From the NCBI RefSeq assembly GCF_003323715.1, contig NZ_QOIN01000053.1, forward strand, positions 1 to 64,000: 64,000 bases of DNA, read 5' to 3'. Below, piece after piece: positions 33,653 to 42,205 of the stretch (its first letter is position 1; each line of letters begins with the position of its first letter). Source of the DNA: Streptomyces diacarni. Lineage in GTDB: Bacteria; Actinomycetota; Actinomycetes; Streptomycetales; Streptomycetaceae. The notes under the pieces were generated by a model. It had not been told where the DNA came from and ran no database searches. It worked only from the letters and a program-made list of their open reading frames with translations. The translations under genes and the position numbers were made by a program.

Positions 33653-34840
33653 GTGAAGAAGACCTCAGGCCGCCTTGCCGACGGCCGCGAGATCGTTTAC
33701 TACGACCTGCACGACGACACCGCCCGCACCGCGGCCGACCAGCGCCCCATGCCGCCCGTGGAGGCGCACTCCGAGATCCGGCACGACCCGCTGCTGGACG
33801 AGTGGGTCGGCGTCACGGCACACCGCAACGCGCGCACCTACCACCCGCCGGCCGACGAGTGCCCGCTGTGCCCCTCCCGCGAGGGACGGATGAGCGAGAT
33901 CCCCGAGCCGACGTACGACGTCGCCGTCTTCGAGAACCGCTTCCCCTCCTTCCACGGCGCACCGGGCGCCGTGCGGCACGAGGACCCCGCCGCCCTCTTC
34001 CGCCACGCGCCGGGCGCCGGGCGCTGCGAGGTCGTCAGCTTCACCTCCGACCACAACGCCTCCTTCGCCGACCTCGACGAGGAGCAGGCCAGGCTCGTCC
34101 TCGACGTGTGGACCGACCGCACCGCCGCACTGTCCCGCACGCCCGGCGTCGAGCAGGTCTACTGCTTCGAGAACCGCGGCGAGGAGATCGGGGTGACCCT
34201 CTCCCACCCGCACGGACAGATCTACGCCTACCCCTTCACCACCCCGCGCACCGCGCGCATGCTGCACTCCGTCGCCGCGTACGGCGCCCGGCACCCGGGC
34301 GAAAACCTCTTCGACGACCTGCTCGCCGCCGAGCTCGCCTCGGGGGAGCGCGTCGTCATCGACGGCGAGCACTGGGTCGCGTTCGTGCCCTACGCGGCGC
34401 ACTGGCCCTACGAGGTGCACCTCTACCCCAAGAGGCGGGTGCCCGACCTGCTCGCACTGCCCGAGGCGGCGCGAGCGGAGTTCCCCGGCATCTACCTGGA
34501 GTTGCTGCGCCGCTTCGACCGCCTCTTCGGCGAGAACGAACCGCGCACCCCCTACATCGCCGCCTGGCACCAGGCGCCCTTCGACGGCGGTGGCGGCGAC
34601 ACGGCCGACCCCGCGGGCGGCGCCGGTGCCGACTCGGGCGGTGGCGCTGTCGGCTCGGGCGGCGGGCCGCGGCGCGCGGCGCGCGAGGAGTTCGCCCTCC
34701 ATCTGGAGCTTTTCACCATCCGACGGGCTCCCGGCAAACTGAAGTTCCTCGCGGGTTCCGAGTCCGGCATGAACGTGTTCATCAACGACGTGCCGCCGGA
34801 AGCTGCGGCGAAACGACTGCGGGAGGTGGCTTCTCGATGA
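33653..34840 (+). CDS. galT: Galactose-1-phosphate uridylyltransferase
   Basis: The 395-residue HIT-superfamily enzyme exchanges UMP between UDP-glucose and galactose 1-phosphate in the Leloir pathway. The active site SHPHGQ is present, with the nucleophilic His at 187, together with CPLCPSREG (Zn-type Cys pair near residue 64). It carries a Gly/Ala/Asp-rich insertion of about 35 residues (about 310-346) just before FALHLELFTIRRAPGKLKFLAGSESGMN; this is probably a surface loop. The GTG at 33653 has GAGGAG 8 nt upstream. Its stop overlaps galE as ATGA. Confidence 0.95.
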   Translation: MKKTSGRLADGREIVYYDLHDDTARTAADQRPMPPVEAHSEIRHDPLLDEWVGVTAHRNARTYHPPADECPLCPSREGRMSEIPEPTYDVAVFENRFPSFHGAPGAVRHEDPAALFRHAPGAGRCEVVSFTSDHNASFADLDEEQARLVLDVWTDRTAALSRTPGVEQVYCFENRGEEIGVTLSHPHGQIYAYPFTTPRTARMLHSVAAYGARHPGENLFDDLLAAELASGERVVIDGEHWVAFVPYAAHWPYEVHLYPKRRVPDLLALPEAARAEFPGIYLELLRRFDRLFGENEPRTPYIAAWHQAPFDGGGGDTADPAGGAGADSGGGAVGSGGGPRRAAREEFALHLELFTIRRAPGKLKFLAGSESGMNVFINDVPPEAAAKRLREVASR

Positions 34841-35832
34841 AGTACTTGGTGACCGGCGGCGCCGGCTACGTCGGCGGTGTGGTGGCGGCACACCTGCTGG
34901 AGGCGGGACACACCGTCACCGTGCTCGACGACCTGGACACCGGCTTCCCGCAGGGGGTGCCGGAGGGGGCCACGTTCGTCAGCGGCCGCATCCAGGACGC
35001 CGCCCGCGTGCTCGACCCCTCCTACGACGGCGTGCTGCACTTCGCGGCGCACTCCAAGGTGGGCGAGTCCGTCGAGCACCCGGAGAAGTACTGGCGCAAC
35101 AACGTCGGCGGCACCCTCGACCTGCTGGCCGCCATGCGCGACGCCGGAGTGCGCACACTCGTCTTCTCCTCCACCGCCGCCGTCTACGGCGAACCCGAAC
35201 GCACCCCCATCACCGAGACCGACCCGGCCGCGCCCACCAGCCCGTACGGCGCCTCCAAGCTCGCCGTCGACCACATGATCAGCGGCGAGTGCCGGGCGCA
35301 CGGGCTGGCGGCCGCCTCCCTGCGCTACTTCAACGTCGCCGGCGCCTACTTCGCCTCCGACGGCACCGCCTACGGCGAGCGCCACGACCCCGAGTCCCAC
35401 CTGATCCCGCTGGTGCTCCAGGTCGCCCAGGGCAGGCGTGCGTCGATCTCCGTCTACGGCGACGACTACCCCACCCCTGACGGCACCTGCGTGCGCGACT
35501 ACATCCACGTCGCCGACCTGGCCAGGGCCCATCTGATGGCGCTGGAGCAGGCCGCCGAGGGCGAGCACCTGATCTGCAACCTGGGCAACGGCAACGGCTT
35601 CTCCGTCCGCGAGGTCGTCGAGACGGTCCGCAAGGTCACCGGGCACGACGTGCCCGAGACGGTCGCGCCGCGCCGGGACGGTGACCCGGCCGTGCTCGTC
35701 GCCTCCGCCGAGCGCGCCCGCACCGCACTGGGCTGGCAGCCCGAGCGCAGCGGACTGGCCGAGATCGTGCAGGACGCCTGGCGGTTCGCCCAGCACGCCA
35801 CGGCGGAGGCCAGGGGAGGAGCCCGCACGTGA
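34837..35832 (+). CDS. galE: UDP-glucose 4-epimerase
   Basis: The 331-residue extended SDR has VTGGAGYVGG (residues 5-14), the catalytic Ser in VFSSTAAVYGEP (near 115), YGASK (near 146) and LRYFNVAGA (near 166). It interconverts UDP-galactose and UDP-glucose with bound NAD+. It overlaps galT by ATGA and galK by GTGA, so the three proteins are translated in a coupled series. Confidence 0.95.
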   Translation: MKYLVTGGAGYVGGVVAAHLLEAGHTVTVLDDLDTGFPQGVPEGATFVSGRIQDAARVLDPSYDGVLHFAAHSKVGESVEHPEKYWRNNVGGTLDLLAAMRDAGVRTLVFSSTAAVYGEPERTPITETDPAAPTSPYGASKLAVDHMISGECRAHGLAAASLRYFNVAGAYFASDGTAYGERHDPESHLIPLVLQVAQGRRASISVYGDDYPTPDGTCVRDYIHVADLARAHLMALEQAAEGEHLICNLGNGNGFSVREVVETVRKVTGHDVPETVAPRRDGDPAVLVASAERARTALGWQPERSGLAEIVQDAWRFAQHATAEARGGART

Positions 35833-37034
35833 GCGAGGGAACGCGCCAGGACGCCGCGGCAGGCGGCGGGGAAGGCGCCAGGGAAGACGTGCGGGAAGGC
35901 TTCAGGGCCGTCTACGGGCGCACGCCGGACGGCGTGTGGGCGGCCCCCGGGCGGGTCAACCTGATCGGCGAACACACCGACTACAACGACGGCTTCGTGA
36001 TGCCGCTGGCGCTGCCGCACACCGTGCACCTGGCCGCGGCCCGCCGCGACGACGGCATCGTGCGGCTGCACTCGGGCGACGTGCCCGGCGCCGCCTACCA
36101 GGTGCCGCTCGACGCGCTCACTCCAGGCCGGGACGGCGGCTGGGCCGCGTACCCCTCGGGCGTCGCCTGGGCGCTGCGCGAGGCCTCTGCGCCCGTCGGC
36201 GGCGCGGACATCCACCTGGCCAGCACCGTGCCCACAGGCGCCGGACTGTCCTCGTCGGCCGCGCTGGAGGTCGCCACCGGCGCGGCACTGTCCGAGCTGT
36301 ACGACCTGGGCCTCTCGCGCGAATCGCTGGCCCGCCTGTGCCAGCAGGCCGAGAACGACTTCGTCGGCATGCCCTGCGGCATCATGGACCAGATGGCCTC
36401 CGCGTGCTGCACCGCTGGGCACGTGCTGCACCTGGACACCCGCGACCTGGCGCAACGCCAGGTCCCCTTCGACCTGGCGGCCGAGGGGCTGCGGATGCTC
36501 GTCGTCGACACCCGCGTCAAGCACACCTTGGCCGACGGCGCCTACGCGGGACGCCGCCGGGCCTGCGAGGCGGGAGCAGCGGCGCTCGGCGTGCCCGCGC
36601 TGCGCGACGTCTCCCACGAGGAACTGGACACGGCACTGGCCCGCCTGGACGAGCGCCTCGACGATCCCGAGGTGCGCGGCTGCGTACGCCACGTCGTCAC
36701 CGAGAACCGGCGGGTCGAGGAGACCATCGCGCTGCTCGACGCCGGCCGCACCCGCGAAGTCGGGCCCGTGCTCAGCGCGGGACACGCCTCCCTCAGGGAC
36801 GACTTCCGGGTCTCCTGCCAGGAGCTGGACCTGGTCGTGGACACGGCGCTGGCCGCCGGCGCGCTCGGCGCCCGGATGACCGGCGGCGGCTTCGGCGGCT
36901 CGGCGCTCGTACTGGTGGAGGAGGCGGACACCGAGAGGGTCGGCGCGGCCGTCACCTCCACGTTCGCGTCGGCGGGCCACCTGGTGCCGCACCTGTTCGA
37001 GGCCGTACCGAGCGCGGGGGCGCGGCGGTTGTGA
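35829..37034 (+). CDS. galK: Galactokinase
   Basis: The 401-residue GHMP kinase has the galactokinase signature GRVNLIGEHTDYNDGFVMPLALP (about residues 38-60), the ATP loop VPTGAGLSSSAALEVA (about 135-150) and the third GHMP motif GARMTGGGFGGSALVLV (about 341-357). It makes galactose 1-phosphate, the substrate of GalT. The first 25 residues are disordered and Gly/Glu-rich. It overlaps galE by GTGA. Confidence 0.95.
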   Translation: MSEGTRQDAAAGGGEGAREDVREGFRAVYGRTPDGVWAAPGRVNLIGEHTDYNDGFVMPLALPHTVHLAAARRDDGIVRLHSGDVPGAAYQVPLDALTPGRDGGWAAYPSGVAWALREASAPVGGADIHLASTVPTGAGLSSSAALEVATGAALSELYDLGLSRESLARLCQQAENDFVGMPCGIMDQMASACCTAGHVLHLDTRDLAQRQVPFDLAAEGLRMLVVDTRVKHTLADGAYAGRRRACEAGAAALGVPALRDVSHEELDTALARLDERLDDPEVRGCVRHVVTENRRVEETIALLDAGRTREVGPVLSAGHASLRDDFRVSCQELDLVVDTALAAGALGARMTGGGFGGSALVLVEEADTERVGAAVTSTFASAGHLVPHLFEAVPSAGARRL

Positions 37035-37176
37035 GCGCCCCCGTGAGCGCCCCGGCGAGCGCTGTGCGCGCTCCCGGCGTGCTGCGGTGAGCGGTCCCTG
37101 GGCTCACAAGATGCCCGCAAGTTTTGTGATTTGCCTTCCCATGCCAGAGCCCAGCCGTACCCTGAGTCGTATGCAC

Positions 37177-37198
37177 AGCGCCGGTGGGGGCCGGCGCT
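37177..37198 (+). terminator. Hairpin between galK and the response-regulator gene
   Basis: AGCGCCGG and CCGGCGCT flank TGGGGG. It follows TACCCT at about 37158, a possible -10 of the downstream gene, so it may either end the gal transcript or sit in the 5' leader of the regulator mRNA. Confidence 0.4.
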
Positions 37199-37322
37199 GA
37201 TCAGGGGGCGAGACAGCCGGGTACGACGCCCAGGGGCGGGGTAGACAGACGAACACGGCGGCGGCCGTGTCGCTGCGCGCTTCCCGCACATGGGCGCCGT
37301 GCCCGCACTGCCAGGGGGTGCC

Positions 37323-38276
37323 ATGCAACGTATTCGCGTGCTGGTCGTCGACGACCACCGGATCTTCGCCGAGTCCTTGGCCGCCGCGCTCGCGGCCGAA
37401 CAGGATGTCGAAGTGGGCGCGGCGGGCAGCGGAACGGCAGCGCTGCGCCATCTCGAGCGGGGCGCGGCGGAGGGCCGCAGGTTCGACGTCCTGCTGGTCG
37501 ACGCCGACTTGGGCACACCCATGAACGGCACCTCGCCCCCGCCGCCTCCGCCGCCTCCGCCGTCACTGTCCGTCCGCACGAACGGCGAGCGGCCCGCCGC
37601 CCAGGCGCCGGGCCCGGCCTCGGCCGCCGTCCCGGCAGCCGCCGCCACGGCGACGCTCCCGGCCTCCGCCGCCCTCCACGCCCGGCACCTGGGCGCCGGG
37701 CCACTGGAGGAACAGCCCGCCGACGTGACGGCCACCGCCGCCTCCTCGGCCTCTCCCACCACCGCCGTGTCCGCGCCTGCGGGCGGCTTACCGCTGGTGG
37801 CGCGCGTACGCACCGAGTACCCGGCCGTGCGCACCGTCGTCCTCGCCGAGCGCGACGACCCCCGGCACGCCGCTGCGGCACTCCAGGCAGGGGCAGGCGG
37901 CTGGGTCGCCAAGGACTGCTCCCTCTCCCGGCTGCTCCAGGTCATCCGCGGGGTCCTCAAGGACGAGACGCACCTGCCGCCCGCCCTCCTCACCGGCGTG
38001 CTCAGGGAACTGACCGCCACCCGCAAGCACCGCACCGAGAGCGAACGCCTCGTCGAATCCCTCACCCCGCGCGAGCGGGAGGTGCTGCGCTGCATGGTCG
38101 CAGGACTGGGCCGCAAGGCCGTCGCCGAGCGGCTCTACCTCTCGCCGCACACGGTGCGCACCCACATGCAGAACGTCCTGGGCAAGCTGGGCGTCCACTC
38201 CACCCTGGCCGCGGTCGCCCTCGCCCGGCGCGCCGGCGTGGGCCCGGCCGAGCTGGAGCCCGCGGCGGCGCGCTGA
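37323..38276 (+). CDS. LuxR/NarL-type response regulator with a receiver split by a Pro/Ala-rich insert
   Basis: The 317-residue protein (usual size about 215) has the acidic pocket D10-D11, the phosphorylatable Asp in VLLVDADLG (D60 or D62) and Lys197 (GGWVAKD). A stretch of about 85 residues (about 70-155), with nine consecutive Pro and then Ala/Pro/Thr-rich sequence, interrupts the receiver between strand 3 and helix 3. The LuxR HTH is at about 247-300 (LTPREREVL, LSPHTVRTHMQNVLGKLGVHS). GGGGG lies 5 nt before the ATG at 37323. No kinase gene is adjacent. It is a distant paralogue of the regulator at 30522. Confidence 0.85.
   Translation: MQRIRVLVVDDHRIFAESLAAALAAEQDVEVGAAGSGTAALRHLERGAAEGRRFDVLLVDADLGTPMNGTSPPPPPPPPPSLSVRTNGERPAAQAPGPASAAVPAAAATATLPASAALHARHLGAGPLEEQPADVTATAASSASPTTAVSAPAGGLPLVARVRTEYPAVRTVVLAERDDPRHAAAALQAGAGGWVAKDCSLSRLLQVIRGVLKDETHLPPALLTGVLRELTATRKHRTESERLVESLTPREREVLRCMVAGLGRKAVAERLYLSPHTVRTHMQNVLGKLGVHSTLAAVALARRAGVGPAELEPAAAR
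37537..37562. repeat. CCGCCT microsatellite encoding polyproline
   Basis: Repeats of CCGCCT/CCGCCG encode the run of nine Pro in the receiver insert of the response regulator. Unit length is 6 bp, so copy-number change would keep the frame. Confidence 0.65.
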
Positions 38277-38348
38277 GATCCCACCAGGCGCCGCACCCGG
38301 TGCCTATGCTGTGCCGCCTCTACCGGGACGAGCGTGGGAGCAGCGACG

Positions 38349-38780
38349 ATGCAGCAGATGACCGAGGCCCAGTGGCGCGACTTCGTCCTCACCGGAACCC
38401 GCACGGGCAAGCTGGCCACCGTCCGCAAGGACGGCCGCCCCCACGTGACGCCCGTGTGGTTCCTGCTGGACGACGAGGGACGCCTGCTGTTCACCACCGG
38501 CAGTGACTCCCTCAAGTCCGCCTCCCTGCACCGCGACCCCCGCTTCGCCTTGTGCGTCGACGACCAGGAGCCCCCGTTCAGCTTCGTGATGCTCGAATGC
38601 GTCGTCGAGGAGTTCGTCGAGGACCTCGACCTCCTGCGCGACTGGGCCACCAGGATCGGCGGCCGCTACATGGGGCGCGAGCAGGCCGCCGCGTTCGGCG
38701 AGCGCAACGCCGTCCCCGGCGAGTACCTGGTGCGGGCACACGTGGCGCGGGCCATCGCCTACGCGGACCTCGCCGCCTGA
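38349..38780 (+). CDS. PPOX-class F420-dependent oxidoreductase (TIGR03618-like)
   Basis: The 143-residue split-barrel protein has FVLTGTRTGKLATVRKDGRPHVTPVWFLLDDEG (about residues 12-44) and SLKSASLHRDPRFALCVDDQEPPFSFV (about 54-80). These are typical of small actinobacterial F420-binding oxidoreductases. GGGAGC lies about 9 nt before the ATG at 38349; the ATG three codons on (38358) is an alternative. It is not obviously linked to its neighbours. The substrate is unknown. Confidence 0.82.
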   Translation: MQQMTEAQWRDFVLTGTRTGKLATVRKDGRPHVTPVWFLLDDEGRLLFTTGSDSLKSASLHRDPRFALCVDDQEPPFSFVMLECVVEEFVEDLDLLRDWATRIGGRYMGREQAAAFGERNAVPGEYLVRAHVARAIAYADLAA

Positions 38781-38810
38781 CCGAGCCGCCGGCCCCCGCA
38801 CGGGCGAGCC

Positions 38811-38842
38811 GCCGGCCCGCCCCGGCCCGGGGGCGGGCCGGC
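38811..38842. terminator. Bidirectional hairpin terminator
   Basis: GCCGGCCCGCCCC and GGGGCGGGCCGGC pair perfectly over 13 bp around GGCCCG. It lies between the convergent PPOX (plus) and SDR (minus) genes. Confidence 0.7.
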
Positions 38843-38924
38843 ATCACATGGCCAGACGGAGCGGCCTGACGGCCACGCGGCCTCGCGGGTTGGCCGCTTG
38901 GTGGCGTGACCGTTTCGTTCGGGG

Positions 38925-39686
38925 TTACACCGAGTGTTTGAAGACGCTCCAGCCGCCGTCCACGACCAGTCCGGCGCCCGTCACGAACGACGCGTCCTCG
39001 GACAGCAGGAAGGCGATGGCGGCGGCGACCTCGTCGGGGCGGCCGTGGCGGCCGACGACCGTCTCGTGCGCCGCCTGCCGCCGGTCCTCCTCCTCGACCC
39101 CGTCCCAGGCCGGTGTCATGACAGGACCCGGCAGCACGCAGTTGACCCGCACCTGTGGGCCGAAGTCGGCCGCCAGCTGGCGGCCGAGCCCGGTCAGACC
39201 CGCCTTGCTCGCGGCGTACGCGGGCCGCCCGTGCAGCCCGACCAGGGCGTGTACGGAGGACGTCAGCACGATCGCGCCGTTTTGCCGTCGCAGGTCCGCC
39301 ACGCAGGCGCGCACCCCCAGGAACGCGCCTGTCAGGTTGGTCTGGAGCTGGCTCTCCCAGTCGGCGACGGAGATCTCGTCGGCGGCGCCGTGCCGCGCCA
39401 TCGCCGCGTTGCACACCAGCCCGTCCACCGGCCCGAACCCCTCGTGCGCGGTCGCCACCGCGCGCGCCCACGCGGGTTCGTCCGTGACGTCTCCCAGGAC
39501 GAAGGCGGCGCGTCCGCCCGACGCCGTGATCTCGCGGGCCGTGCGATGCGCCCCCGGCTCTTCCCTGTCGAGGAGGACGACGGCCGCCCCCTCGTCCGCC
39601 AGCCGGTGCGCTGTCGCGGCCCCGATCCCGGAGCCTCCACCGGAGATGACGACCGTACGTGATGCGAACCGCGCGCCCATGGCCAT
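38925..39686 (-). CDS. Short-chain dehydrogenase/reductase
   Basis: The 253-residue classical SDR has SGGGSGIGAATA (near residue 15), NAAMA (near 93), the catalytic Ser in LTSSVHALVG (near 140), YAASKAG (near 154) and the C-terminal VTGAGLVVDGGW (near 238). TACGAT on the minus strand (694-699 of the 39,000s) lies 7 nt before the ATG at 39686, so the mRNA is probably leaderless; the ATG at 39680 is an alternative. The substrate is unknown. Confidence 0.88.
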   Translation of the reverse strand: MAMGARFASRTVVISGGGSGIGAATAHRLADEGAAVVLLDREEPGAHRTAREITASGGRAAFVLGDVTDEPAWARAVATAHEGFGPVDGLVCNAAMARHGAADEISVADWESQLQTNLTGAFLGVRACVADLRRQNGAIVLTSSVHALVGLHGRPAYAASKAGLTGLGRQLAADFGPQVRVNCVLPGPVMTPAWDGVEEEDRRQAAHETVVGRHGRPDEVAAAIAFLLSEDASFVTGAGLVVDGGWSVFKHSV

Positions 39687-39765
39687 GCGCGTGATCGTAG
39701 GGGCACGGCGCCCGGTCCGGTAGGGCACGGCGCGGGTGGCGTCCGTGCGGGTGGCGGGAGGGCCG

Positions 39766-40263
39766 TCAGATGGGGATGTTGTCGAACGGAGCCGTCAGCC
39801 GGCGCAGCAGGGAGGCGAGTTCGTCGCGTTGCGGGGTGGAGAGTTCGGCGAGGAGGGCGCGCTCCTGGTCGAGCAGCCCGGCCAGGGCGCTGTCGGCGCG
39901 GTCCTGGCCCTCGGTGGTCAGCCGGACCAGCACGCCGCGCCGGTCGTTGGGATCGGGCAGCCGTTCGACCAGGCCCTTCTTTGCGAGGCGGTCGATGCGG
40001 TTGGTCATCGTCCCGGAGGTGACGAGCGTCTGCGTCAGCAACTGGCCCGGCGAGAGCTGGTAGGGGGTGCCCGCGCGGCGCAGCGCGGTCAGCACGTCGA
40101 ACTCCCAGGGCTCCAGGTTGTGCTCGGCGAACGCGATCCGGCGGGCACGGTCCAGATGCCGGGCGAGCCTGCTGACCCGGCTGAGTACCTCCAGCGGCTC
40201 GACGTCGAGGTCAGGGCGCTCCCGGCGCCATGCTGCCACCAAACGGTCGACCTCGTCCTCCAT
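39766..40263 (-). CDS. MarR-family regulator (TamR-like)
   Basis: The 165-residue winged-helix regulator has LEPWEFDVLTALRRAGTPYQLSPGQLLTQTLVTSGTMTNRIDRLAKKGLVERLPDPNDRRGVLVRLTTEG at about residues 50-118, the MarR DNA-binding domain with its DRR wing. It is divergent from the Tam-like methyltransferase over a perfect 18-bp palindrome. TamR, a MarR protein of S. coelicolor, controls trans-aconitate methyltransferase in answer to trans-aconitate and related citric-acid-cycle signals, so this pair is probably equivalent. TACACT lies 6 nt before the ATG, suggesting a leaderless mRNA. Confidence 0.88.
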   Translation of the reverse strand: MEDEVDRLVAAWRRERPDLDVEPLEVLSRVSRLARHLDRARRIAFAEHNLEPWEFDVLTALRRAGTPYQLSPGQLLTQTLVTSGTMTNRIDRLAKKGLVERLPDPNDRRGVLVRLTTEGQDRADSALAGLLDQERALLAELSTPQRDELASLLRRLTAPFDNIPI

Positions 40264-40295
40264 GGGATCAGTGTAGAGGTTCTGTCGACGTGAAG

Positions 40296-40313
40296 TCTCT
40301 TGACGTCAAGAGA
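40296..40313. promoter_or_regulatory. 18-bp perfect palindrome, MarR/TamR operator
   Basis: TCTCTTGACGTCAAGAGA is a perfect palindrome placed between the divergent MarR and methyltransferase starts, 33 bp from one and 22 bp from the other. MarR dimers typically bind TTGACxxCAAG-like palindromes. The overlap with both promoter regions would allow joint repression and release by ligand. Confidence 0.75.
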
Positions 40314-40334
40314 AGTCCGGTGCAGGCTGCTGCC

Positions 40335-41126
40335 ATGTGGGATCCGAAGCAGTATCTCCGTCATGCCGGATACCGTCTACGCCCCCTCCGCGACCTCCTC
40401 GCCCGCGTGCCCGACGACCTGCCGGGGCACCCCGCCGCCCGCATCGCCGACCTCGGCTGCGGCCCCGGCGGGCCCAGCGAAGTCCTCGCCGCACGCTGGC
40501 CCGAGGCGCACATCACCGGATACGACAGCTCCCAGGACATGCTCAAGGAGGCCGCGGCCCACACCCGCCCCGGGCGCCTCGACTTCACCCACGCCGACCT
40601 CGCCGACTGGCGCCCCGCCCCCGACGAACACTTCGGGCTGCTCTTCTCCAACGCGGCCCTCCAGTGGGTGCCTGGGCACCAGCACGCCTTCCCCGACTGG
40701 ATCGCCGCCCTCCCCTCCGGCGGCGTCCTCGCCTGCCAGATGCCCGGCAACTTCCGCGCCCCCAGCCACACGCTCCTCGCCGACCTGTGCGCCTCGCCCC
40801 GCTGGCGTGACCGCCTCGCCGACGTGGCGCGCCCCGACGCCCTCGACCCGGCGGGCTACGCGGACGTCCTCGCCCCCCTCGGCTGCGACATCGACACCTG
40901 GGAGACCACCTACCTCCACAGGCTCACCGGACCCGATCCCGTCCTCGACTGGACCAAGGGCACCACCCTCCGCCCCGCCCTCGCCCGCCTCGGTGACGAC
41001 CAGGACGCCCGCGACGCCTTCCTCACCGCGTACGGCGCGGCCCTCCGCGCGGCGTACCCGCCCGGCCCCGACGGCACCACCGCGGTGCCGTTCCGCCGGA
41101 TTTTCGTGGTGGCGGTCAAACGCTGA
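40335..41126 (+). CDS. tam: Trans-aconitate 2-methyltransferase
   Basis: The 263-residue SAM methyltransferase begins MWDPKQYLRHAGYRLRPLRDLL. SAM motif I is ADLGCGPGGPSEVLAARWP (about residues 36-54), and the NAALQWVPGHQHAFPDWIAALPSGG segment (about 99-123) is diagnostic of Tam. It methylates trans-aconitate, which forms from cis-aconitate and inhibits aconitase, relieving that inhibition. It is divergent from the MarR gene with the operator between. Confidence 0.9.
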   Translation: MWDPKQYLRHAGYRLRPLRDLLARVPDDLPGHPAARIADLGCGPGGPSEVLAARWPEAHITGYDSSQDMLKEAAAHTRPGRLDFTHADLADWRPAPDEHFGLLFSNAALQWVPGHQHAFPDWIAALPSGGVLACQMPGNFRAPSHTLLADLCASPRWRDRLADVARPDALDPAGYADVLAPLGCDIDTWETTYLHRLTGPDPVLDWTKGTTLRPALARLGDDQDARDAFLTAYGAALRAAYPPGPDGTTAVPFRRIFVVAVKR

Positions 41127-41234
41127 GCGGCCGGCGGCCCGCCTGGGCGTGGCGGGCACCGCAGCGGCGCGGGGGCGACCAGGTTCCGCGCACCCGCGCT
41201 CCCACGACGGGCCCCTCCGGCAACCGGCCGAAGC

Positions 41235-41855
41235 TCACGGAGCGTACCTGGGTGCGGTGGGCCGGGCCGCCGCCGCCCGCTTGGCCGCCCGCCACTCCGG
41301 GGCCAGCACCGACCAGAGCTCCATGTCGGTGCGCTTCCCCCGGTACAGCTGGCTCTCGCGCAGCACGCCGTCCCTCGTCATGCCCAGGCGGCGGGCCACC
41401 GCGATGCTGGGCTCGTTCGCCGCGGAGACGAGCCACTCCACCCGGTGGAAGCCCCGTTCCTCGATCACCCAGTCGACGACGACCCGGCACGCCCTGGTGA
41501 TCAGCCCCCTGCCCACGGCGGCGGGCTCCAGCCAGCAGCCCGCCTCGGCGACGCCCTGCGCGGGGTTCATCGTGCGGAAGAGCACCCCGCCGACCAGCTT
41601 GCCGCCGCTGCCGCGCGTCCCCTCGGGGACCTCCGTCCAGATGCCGAAGATCCGCCCGGTGTCGGCTGCGGCCTTGTCCGCGTACGACCGCAGGCAGGCG
41701 CGGCTGGACTCCAGGTCGGTGGCCTGGTCGGGAAAGCCGATGTGGCGGCCGATGAACTCCCTGCCCCGCTCCATGTGGGCGAGGAACTCCTCGGCCTGCC
41801 AGGGTTCGAGCGGGCGCAGTTCGGCGCCGTCGTCACCCAGGGGTATCGCGAACAT
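41235..41855 (-). CDS. GNAT acetyltransferase of the RimJ/RimL type
   Basis: The 206-residue protein has the RimJ/RimL-like N-terminus LRPLEPWQAEEFLAHMERGREFIGRHI (about residues 13-39). The acetyl-CoA loop region is GCWLEPAAVGRGLITRACRVVVDW (about 106-129), and VSAANEPSIAVARRLGMTRDGVLRES (about 144-169) follows. Relatives acetylate N-termini of ribosomal proteins or other amines. GGAGG lies 7 nt before the ATG. The acceptor is not known. Confidence 0.88.
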   Translation of the reverse strand: MFAIPLGDDGAELRPLEPWQAEEFLAHMERGREFIGRHIGFPDQATDLESSRACLRSYADKAAADTGRIFGIWTEVPEGTRGSGGKLVGGVLFRTMNPAQGVAEAGCWLEPAAVGRGLITRACRVVVDWVIEERGFHRVEWLVSAANEPSIAVARRLGMTRDGVLRESQLYRGKRTDMELWSVLAPEWRAAKRAAAARPTAPRYAP

Positions 41856-42205
41856 GTCCCGGCCTCCACGCCTCCGAACGGTCGACGACCGTCAACACCG
41901 CGCACGCTGCGCACGCACGCTGCGCACGCCCGCAACGCACGCGCCACGCGGGGGATCCTCGCACAGGTTTCCCCCGGTCGCGGCTGATTTTTCCGGCCTT
42001 CGAAGGCGCCGGCGGCACCTGCGACGGCCTCCGGCAGTGCGCCACCGTCGAAGGCGGGTTCCGCAGCCGTACCGAGCGTCGTCACACGGTCGGCCAGGTG
42101 TCGTCACGGAGGGGCCGCGGGGGCGAGGTCGCGGGCGAGGCCGTCCAGGACGGTTCGCGGGCCGCCCGGCCTCTCCCCGTTCCCGCGGGGCGCGGGGCCG
42201 GCCGG
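41856..42205. other. Gene-free region between acetyltransferase and TetR genes
   Basis: The 350 bp contain near-tandem ACGCTGCGCACGC units at about 41909-41935. No gene or clear terminator hairpin is seen beyond that. ORFs here are minus-strand shadows of the acetyltransferase and TetR frames. The segment next to 41855 should contain the acetyltransferase promoter. Confidence 0.45.

Noticed and set aside
30522..38276. Conventional two-component system in this region
   Set aside because: Neither regulator has a kinase gene next to it, and the first cannot be phosphorylated at the normal site.
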